DNA of 10,257 bases from Methanobacteriota archaeon (lineage in GTDB: Archaea > Methanobacteriota > Methanobacteria > Methanobacteriales > Methanobacteriaceae): contig JAEZAV010000088.1 in NCBI GenBank assembly GCA_023430285.1, positions 1 to 10,257 on the forward strand, read 5' to 3'. The notes beneath the pieces were generated by a model. The model had not been told where the DNA came from. It made no database searches and saw nothing but the letters and a program-made list of their open reading frames with translations. The first letter of the stretch is position 1. Every line of letters begins with the position of its first letter. This document shows, in pieces, positions 5,092 to 10,257 of this stretch. Made by a program: the position numbers and the translations under genes.

Positions 5092-6623
5092 CTGGAGAAG
5101 TAATTGGAAGGTGTGTTGGTGAAACATCACTGGTTGATGTCAGTTTCATATCCAAGGAAATGCCAATGATGGGAGAGTACGTTACCATGGAATACGATGG
5201 TAAAAAAGTACTTGGAATGATCGAAGGACTGGTAAGGGGAAGCGTATCCATAAACAATGAAATCTACGATCCAAAAACCATAGAAAAGATCAGAAAGATG
5301 GAGGGTGATGATCACTATATCAAGGGAAATGTGAGAATACTTGGAGACGTGGAAAACAACCTCAGGATACCCCGAACACCGGCACCCCCAGGCACAGAAA
5401 TCAGATCCGCAGATTCTAAAATATTGAAGAAAATATTCCAGGTAGATGGTGCAGGACTCAAACTTGGAAACCTTATCACCCAAGAAAATGTTCCAGTTGA
5501 GGTGGACATAAACAAAATGGTATCACGCCACCTAGCAGTCCTAGCAATGACAGGAGCAGGAAAATCAAACACGGTATCGGTAATAGTAAACGGACTCTTG
5601 AATGTCAATGGAAGTGTTCTGATATTTGACATGCATTCTGAATACGTTAACACAGACTTCGGAGATGACAAAGTCAATATATTGAAACCAAAAATAAATC
5701 CCATCTACATGTCCTTTTCAGAGGTTAAAAAACTCTCAAACATACCTACAAATGCACATATCCAGGAAAGATACTTTAGTAATGCTTTCTACAAGGCCAA
5801 AAAGGATATGGAAAAGGGTGGCGTTGGGAATGATTTCATAGGTCTCATACTCTCAATACTTAATTCATGGGCATCCAAAGAAATAGATGATGCTGATGTA
5901 AAATCTTCTAATTCTTCAGATAGAAAATCTATCATTGATGTGATAAATAAAGTAGAACATATGGGGCGAAAGTACGGCAACATCTTGAGTCTGGAAGCAC
6001 CCAACGTCATAGACAGCATCAAAGTTGCCAAGGCCAACATCATTGATCTTGGATCAGTCGATGAATTTGCATCGGACGTTGTTGTAAGTCACGTACTCAG
6101 AACTGTACTAAAAAGCAGGAAAGATTACTTGAGGCAAGGTGAGGGTCTTGAGTTCCCAGTTTTCCTGATACTTGAAGAGGCACATATACTGGCACCACAA
6201 AACAGGAAAACAGAATCCCAACTATGGATAAGTAGAATTGCCCGGGAGGGACGTAAATTTTCAGTTGGATTGTGTATGGTGAGCCAAAGCCCAAAGTCCC
6301 TGGATTCAGATGCACTGTCCCAGGCAAACAACATGATCATACTCAGACTCGTGGAACCCACAGACCAGAATCATGTTCAAAGGGCAAGTGAAAGTTTGAG
6401 TGACGATTTAATTGCCCAACTTCCATCCCTCAACATTGGAGAAGCAATAATACTCGGATTAATGACCAAAATACCAACACTCGTGAAGATAGATGAATTT
6501 AAGGGCAAAGTATCTGGAGGAGATCTTAACGTGGTTGAAGAATGGTCAAAAACAGCTGAAAAAGAGAGATCCATCCTTGAAGAACAGAAGAGGGAATATG
6601 AGGATCTTGGAGGAGATTACTGA
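5088..6623 (+). CDS. herA: Hexameric DNA translocase HerA
   Basis: This 511-residue protein is a HerA-type ATPase of the FtsK/HerA superfamily. It pumps double-stranded DNA through a hexameric ring to its partner NurA for end resection. Residues 1-95 form the HAS-barrel domain expected at the N-terminus. The RecA-like core has Walker A MTGAGKS (154-160), FDMHSEY (180-186), Walker B VFLILEEAH (358-366), the ISRIAREGRK arginine-finger region (381-390), the sensor VSQSPKSLD (398-406), and LRLVEPTDQ (419-427). The tail (about 484-511) is charged and helical. Length is usual for HerA. The start overlaps the nurA stop by 4 nt (ATGA), and GGGAGAG (5074-5080) lies 7 nt ahead, so translation is probably coupled. 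A bipolar helicase activity has been reported for the family. Confidence 0.95.
   Translation: MTGEVIGRCVGETSLVDVSFISKEMPMMGEYVTMEYDGKKVLGMIEGLVRGSVSINNEIYDPKTIEKIRKMEGDDHYIKGNVRILGDVENNLRIPRTPAPPGTEIRSADSKILKKIFQVDGAGLKLGNLITQENVPVEVDINKMVSRHLAVLAMTGAGKSNTVSVIVNGLLNVNGSVLIFDMHSEYVNTDFGDDKVNILKPKINPIYMSFSEVKKLSNIPTNAHIQERYFSNAFYKAKKDMEKGGVGNDFIGLILSILNSWASKEIDDADVKSSNSSDRKSIIDVINKVEHMGRKYGNILSLEAPNVIDSIKVAKANIIDLGSVDEFASDVVVSHVLRTVLKSRKDYLRQGEGLEFPVFLILEEAHILAPQNRKTESQLWISRIAREGRKFSVGLCMVSQSPKSLDSDALSQANNMIILRLVEPTDQNHVQRASESLSDDLIAQLPSLNIGEAIILGLMTKIPTLVKIDEFKGKVSGGDLNVVEEWSKTAEKERSILEEQKREYEDLGGDY
6609..6615 (+). promoter_or_regulatory. Strong ribosome binding site of mre11 inside herA
   Basis: GGAGGAG lies in the last codons of herA, 7 nt before the mre11 ATG, which shares its A with the herA TGA stop (TGATG). 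It fixes the mre11 start and supports reinitiation or coupling. Confidence 0.75.
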
Positions 6624-7768
6624 TGCAGTTTGTTCATATGGCTGACACCCACCTAGGTTACAGGCAATACGGACTTTCAGAACGTGAAACAGATTTTTTA
6701 GAAGTGTTTGATAGGGCTGTTGAAGAGGTTGTGAGTGAAAGACCAGACTTTGCAATTCATTCTGGAGACCTGTTTGAATATTCCAGACCACCTACAAGGG
6801 CCCTTTTAACAGCTCAACAGGGGATTTTCAGACTTAAATCTGCCAATATTCCATTCTACGCAATAGCGGGAAACCATGACATAGTCATGAAGAAAAATGC
6901 TCTACCTCCACAGATACTTTTCAAAGACTTTGGTTTAAAGGTTATAAGCCCAAAAAATCCATATTTCGTAGAAAATGGTGTTTTTATTGGAGGTGCACAA
7001 TACGCATCCAAGTATACAGCAAAAAATCTGATTAAAATATTAAATGAATTGGAAAAAGCTTCAGAAAACTATCAAAAAACCATACTGGTACTTCACCAGG
7101 GAATTGACAGGTACCTGCCCTACGAATACGAAGTTAAAATTGGAGACCTTCCAAAAACATTCAACTACTGTGCATTTGGCCATATACACGAAAGAATAGT
7201 GGATGATTTTGGAGATGGAAAACTGGTCTACCCAGGCTCCACAGAAATATGGAGATCAAATGAGGTAGATGGTTACAAGAAAAATGGTAAAGGATTTTAC
7301 CTGGTAGACATGGGTGGAGATGTACCAGAAATCGAGAAGATCAATCTTGAAATGTCAAGGGACTTCATTAAGGAAGCTGTCAAGTACTCCAAACTAGAAG
7401 AGGAAATAAAACGCCTAAACGATCTCATAATTCAGATGAATAAAAAACCTGTTTTAAACCTTACAGTTACGGGTGGAAACTTCAGCAGATCAGAAATATA
7501 TGAAACAATCAACAACGCACTTGCAGACAACTGTCTGTCAGTCAGATCAAGGTACAAACCAGAACTTGTTGAGGAAATCATGGATCTTGAAAAATATGAG
7601 AAAGATGCCCTGAATATAAACATGAGGATCAAAGAACGTTTAAAGGATTTTAATAATGAAAAAGTATCTGAACTTGCAACAGGACTTCTGAAGGAAATGT
7701 CAGAGGGAGACATGGATAAGGCCAGTGAAATGACCAGAAATTTCTACGAGGAACTACATGATAATTGA
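6623..7768 (+). CDS. mre11: DNA double-strand break repair nuclease Mre11
   Basis: This 381-residue protein is an archaeal Mre11, a manganese-dependent 3'-5' exonuclease and endonuclease working as a dimer with Rad50. All phosphodiesterase motifs with their metal ligands are visible: ADTHLG (D8, H10), HSGDLF (D49), AGNHD (N84, H85), VLHQG (H158) and FGHIHE (H187, H189). The capping domain follows (about 230-320), and a C-terminal charged helical region (about 320-381) would contact the Rad50 coiled-coil base. Length fits archaeal Mre11 proteins. The start overlaps the herA stop by 1 nt behind GGAGGAG, and the 3' end overlaps rad50 by 11 nt, which keeps the two subunits balanced. Nothing is missing; the gene should be active. 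Confidence 0.96.
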   Translation: MQFVHMADTHLGYRQYGLSERETDFLEVFDRAVEEVVSERPDFAIHSGDLFEYSRPPTRALLTAQQGIFRLKSANIPFYAIAGNHDIVMKKNALPPQILFKDFGLKVISPKNPYFVENGVFIGGAQYASKYTAKNLIKILNELEKASENYQKTILVLHQGIDRYLPYEYEVKIGDLPKTFNYCAFGHIHERIVDDFGDGKLVYPGSTEIWRSNEVDGYKKNGKGFYLVDMGGDVPEIEKINLEMSRDFIKEAVKYSKLEEEIKRLNDLIIQMNKKPVLNLTVTGGNFSRSEIYETINNALADNCLSVRSRYKPELVEEIMDLEKYEKDALNINMRIKERLKDFNNEKVSELATGLLKEMSEGDMDKASEMTRNFYEELHDN

Positions 7769-10257
7769 AAATCTAGAGATGAAAAATTTCAAATCACACA
7801 AGGATACCAAAATAGATTTTGACACGGGTATCACCATAATAATGGGTGGAAATGGAGCAGGTAAATCAAGCATACTCGAAGCAGTCAGCTTTGCACTTTT
7901 TAAACAACATTCAAGTAAAAAAATTGAACAGCTCATCACCCTAGGTGACGTTAAAAACAAACTCTACATTAAACTGGATTTCACATCCAATGGAAGAACC
8001 TACAGGGTCACAAGGGAACGTGGAAAAACAGGTTCCAAGGCAAGCATACTCATAAAAGACCGGGGCGGATTTCAAAACCTGGCTTCAGGGGACAGTCAGG
8101 TAACTCAGGAAATTCAGAGCATACTTGAAATGGATGGAGATCTCTTTTTAAATGCAGTTTATGTAAGGCAGGGAGAAATAGCAGATCTGGTTGATAAAAC
8201 ACCATCTGAAAAAAAACAGCTCATTGGAAAACTATTAGGCATAGACTCCCTTGAAAAAGCATGGAAAAACATGAAAGGTGTAATAGAGGAGTATGCAAAT
8301 GAGAAAATCAGGTTAGAGGGTAAGTTAGAGAATACAGATTCAATAAATGAGGATATAAAATCCACAGCAGACGAAATAGACAATTACACCACCGAAATTG
8401 AAACCATAACCAAGAAAATCACTGGAATAGAATCTGTACTCGTTTCAATGAACGAAGACAATGAAAAACTTCAAAATGACCAGATGAAATATCAAAATGC
8501 CAGCACCAACCAAAATGCTAAGGAAGGATTGTTAAATGAATTAAGGGGAAACGAAACTGATATTCAGGCACAATTAAATGATATAGCTAATAAAGAAGTT
8601 GAAATAGCTGAAATAAGTCCTCAGCTCCCTAAACTTGATAAACTCGTCTGTCTGAAGGAAGCCCTTAAAGACTTACGCATCATTAAAGGTAACTGTGACG
8701 ATCTGAAAGGAAAGTTAGAGAAAATATCCGAACTTGAAGAAAAAATAGAGAATAACAAACAATTTAATGATGAGTACGACCTAGTTTCTGAGGAAATAAA
8801 TCAGATACAAACGACCCGACCCGAATTTGAAGGATCAAAAAAACTGCTTGATGAAAATAATAATCGAAGGAAAGAAACACTTAATAATATGGGAGTATCC
8901 CACAACAAGATTGTAACCCTCATGGAAAAGGCCAATAATGTATTGGGAACTAAATTTACCCTTATAGAGGAACTGGAATCTCACCTCCAAACAATTAAAC
9001 CAGAAACCAAGCAAGAAATCGATGATCTAAATGGAAAGATCAATCAGTTAAACAAGGACATATTCAACCTTAAAACCCAGAACAAAGATCTTAAAAAACC
9101 TATCAATGAATTGGAGGCTGTGAAGGAAAAGTGTCCAATCTGTGAATCAGAGATAGATGAAAACAAAAGGAACGAGTTAATAAACAGGTACCAATCCCAG
9201 ATAGACACGAACATAAATAAAATATCCAAATTTTCCAGTGCTCTCACCATGTTCACAACTACTAAAACAGATTTAGAAACTAAATATGATGCAATTCAAG
9301 ATATCAACATAGATGTGATGAAGGAACAGCTTGGAAGCCTTAAAACTGGGCAAACTGAACTCAAAAGTTTGAAAGATTCAAAAATAGAACTTGAAACCAA
9401 AGTAGAATCTCTGAACAGTTTGGATAATGAGCTTCAAGCAAAAAAAGAGATTCAAAAGAATTTAAAACCCAAGTATGAAGAATATTTGAGTGCCCGGGGC
9501 TCATTGAAATCCTTTGAAGATCCTGAAGAGATAAGAAACCAACTCCTTGATGTGGAGGATAAAAAATCCCAGATGACCAACAAGGTACAACATTTAATAG
9601 AGATGATCGGGGGGTCTGTCGAAAATCTTAATGAAGAAATTGAGTATTTCCAAGGACTTAAATCTAAATATGATACTCTTTCAGGAGCTGTTGCTTCAAA
9701 AGAATCCTTATTAAACCGACTTACTAATGTTCGAAATCGTATCATCACCACTGAAACGGAATTAAATCAGTTAGTACAGGAAATAGAATCCATTTCATAC
9801 GATGAAGAGAGGCACAGCCAATTAAAAGACACCCTCACATCAACACAGAAGGAACATTTAAATCTGACGGGCAGTAAGCGACAGTTAATAGGACTCAAAG
9901 AAGGAGCAGAGAATACTTTAAACGGACTAAAAAAACAATTAGAATCTTATGATAAATATGAGAAGGAAATAGGAAGGCTTAATGATTTCATCAAGTTACT
10001 GGAGTACATCCGCGATCTCTACGGAAAAGACGGGGTTCAAAAGGATTTAAGAGATTTTTCAAGGCCGTTAATAGAAGAAAACACCAAAGATTTCTTTGAA
10101 AAATTTAACTTCGAGTACACGGATATAAAACTTGACAACGAATACGATGTTACAGTCTATGGACCTGCAGGTGAAAGCAACCTTGACATGATAAGTGGTG
10201 GAGAAAAAATAGCAGTTGCACTGGCACTTCGACTCGGAATCACCAAAACCCTATCTG
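7758..10257 (+). CDS. rad50: DNA double-strand break repair ATPase Rad50, 3' end outside the window
   Basis: The frame runs open from an ATG inside the end of mre11 (GAGG, 6 nt ahead) to the window edge: 833 complete codons with no internal stop. Rad50 is the ABC-type ATPase that clamps DNA and controls Mre11. The N-terminal lobe has Walker A GGNGAGKS (30-37) and the Q-loop YVRQGE (Q138). A coiled-coil arm, rich in Lys, Glu, Asn and Leu, runs from about 160 to 740, broken by the zinc hook C459-P-I-C462 (9132-9143), the CxxC that dimerises two arms. The second lobe shows YGKDGVQKDLR (755-765) and the ABC signature ISGGEK (812-817). Walker B and the D-loop are expected in the missing residues. 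The hook is nearly central in the arm, as usual. Confidence 0.96.
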   Translation, partial: MIIENLEMKNFKSHKDTKIDFDTGITIIMGGNGAGKSSILEAVSFALFKQHSSKKIEQLITLGDVKNKLYIKLDFTSNGRTYRVTRERGKTGSKASILIKDRGGFQNLASGDSQVTQEIQSILEMDGDLFLNAVYVRQGEIADLVDKTPSEKKQLIGKLLGIDSLEKAWKNMKGVIEEYANEKIRLEGKLENTDSINEDIKSTADEIDNYTTEIETITKKITGIESVLVSMNEDNEKLQNDQMKYQNASTNQNAKEGLLNELRGNETDIQAQLNDIANKEVEIAEISPQLPKLDKLVCLKEALKDLRIIKGNCDDLKGKLEKISELEEKIENNKQFNDEYDLVSEEINQIQTTRPEFEGSKKLLDENNNRRKETLNNMGVSHNKIVTLMEKANNVLGTKFTLIEELESHLQTIKPETKQEIDDLNGKINQLNKDIFNLKTQNKDLKKPINELEAVKEKCPICESEIDENKRNELINRYQSQIDTNINKISKFSSALTMFTTTKTDLETKYDAIQDINIDVMKEQLGSLKTGQTELKSLKDSKIELETKVESLNSLDNELQAKKEIQKNLKPKYEEYLSARGSLKSFEDPEEIRNQLLDVEDKKSQMTNKVQHLIEMIGGSVENLNEEIEYFQGLKSKYDTLSGAVASKESLLNRLTNVRNRIITTETELNQLVQEIESISYDEERHSQLKDTLTSTQKEHLNLTGSKRQLIGLKEGAENTLNGLKKQLESYDKYEKEIGRLNDFIKLLEYIRDLYGKDGVQKDLRDFSRPLIEENTKDFFEKFNFEYTDIKLDNEYDVTVYGPAGESNLDMISGGEKIAVALALRLGITKTLS

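Noticed and set aside
5127..5704. Minus-strand open frames inside herA
   Set aside because: They overlap the HAS-barrel and Walker A coding region of herA and have no ribosome binding site or domain.
9120..9150. Possible unusual zinc hook in Rad50
   Set aside because: The hook is CPIC, an ordinary CxxC form near the middle of the coiled-coil arm, so it is not unusual.
1..10257. CRISPR array, tRNA, rRNA, insertion sequence or prophage signals
   Set aside because: I saw no regularly spaced repeats, no cloverleaf or rRNA sequence, no transposase or integrase, and no terminal inverted repeats with target duplications.

Overview
The window looks archaeal, most likely from Methanobacteriales (a Methanobacterium-like methanogen). 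The reasons are the AT-rich DNA, GGTG/GGAGG-type ribosome binding sites, TATA-like boxes about 25 nt ahead of inferred transcript starts, a nurA-herA-mre11-rad50 operon (an archaeal arrangement), and a cysteine-rich protein resembling the archaeal DUF2769 family. The genus is an inference from protein style; no search was run.

Region 1 (1-1195) is nucleotide-sugar metabolism. The 3' end of a gene whose product resembles the C-terminus of GalU (UTP-glucose-1-phosphate uridylyltransferase) faces a complete galE (UDP-glucose 4-epimerase) on the minus strand. GalU would make UDP-glucose and GalE would convert it to UDP-galactose. The 100-nt junction is packed with small inverted repeats that probably end both transcripts.

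Region 2 (1196-2500) holds a tandem pair of paralogous small exported proteins of unknown function, each with an N-terminal signal peptide and a shared glycosylation-type NGT sequon. They are preceded by a 32-nt imperfect hairpin. Region 3 (2501-3278) has one small protein with two CxCxxCP modules, followed by two abutting hairpins.

Region 4 (3279-4011) holds a minus-strand gene for a protein that looks like two winged-helix domains. It is divergent from the repair operon. Its 5' region has two inverted repeats and a possible 8-codon leader ORF with its own GGGAGG site, so it is a candidate regulator of itself and perhaps of the repair operon.

Region 5 (4012-10257) is the four-gene repair operon nurA-herA-mre11-rad50. 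All three junctions overlap (4, 1 and 11 nt), and each downstream gene has a ribosome binding site inside the gene before it, which implies translational coupling. HerA (hexameric translocase) with NurA (nuclease) and Mre11 with Rad50 together process DNA double-strand breaks into 3' single-stranded tails for RadA. rad50 runs off the window just after its ABC signature motif. The main genes are of known type; the least explained parts are the divergent regulator and its leader, the exported pair and the cysteine-rich protein.
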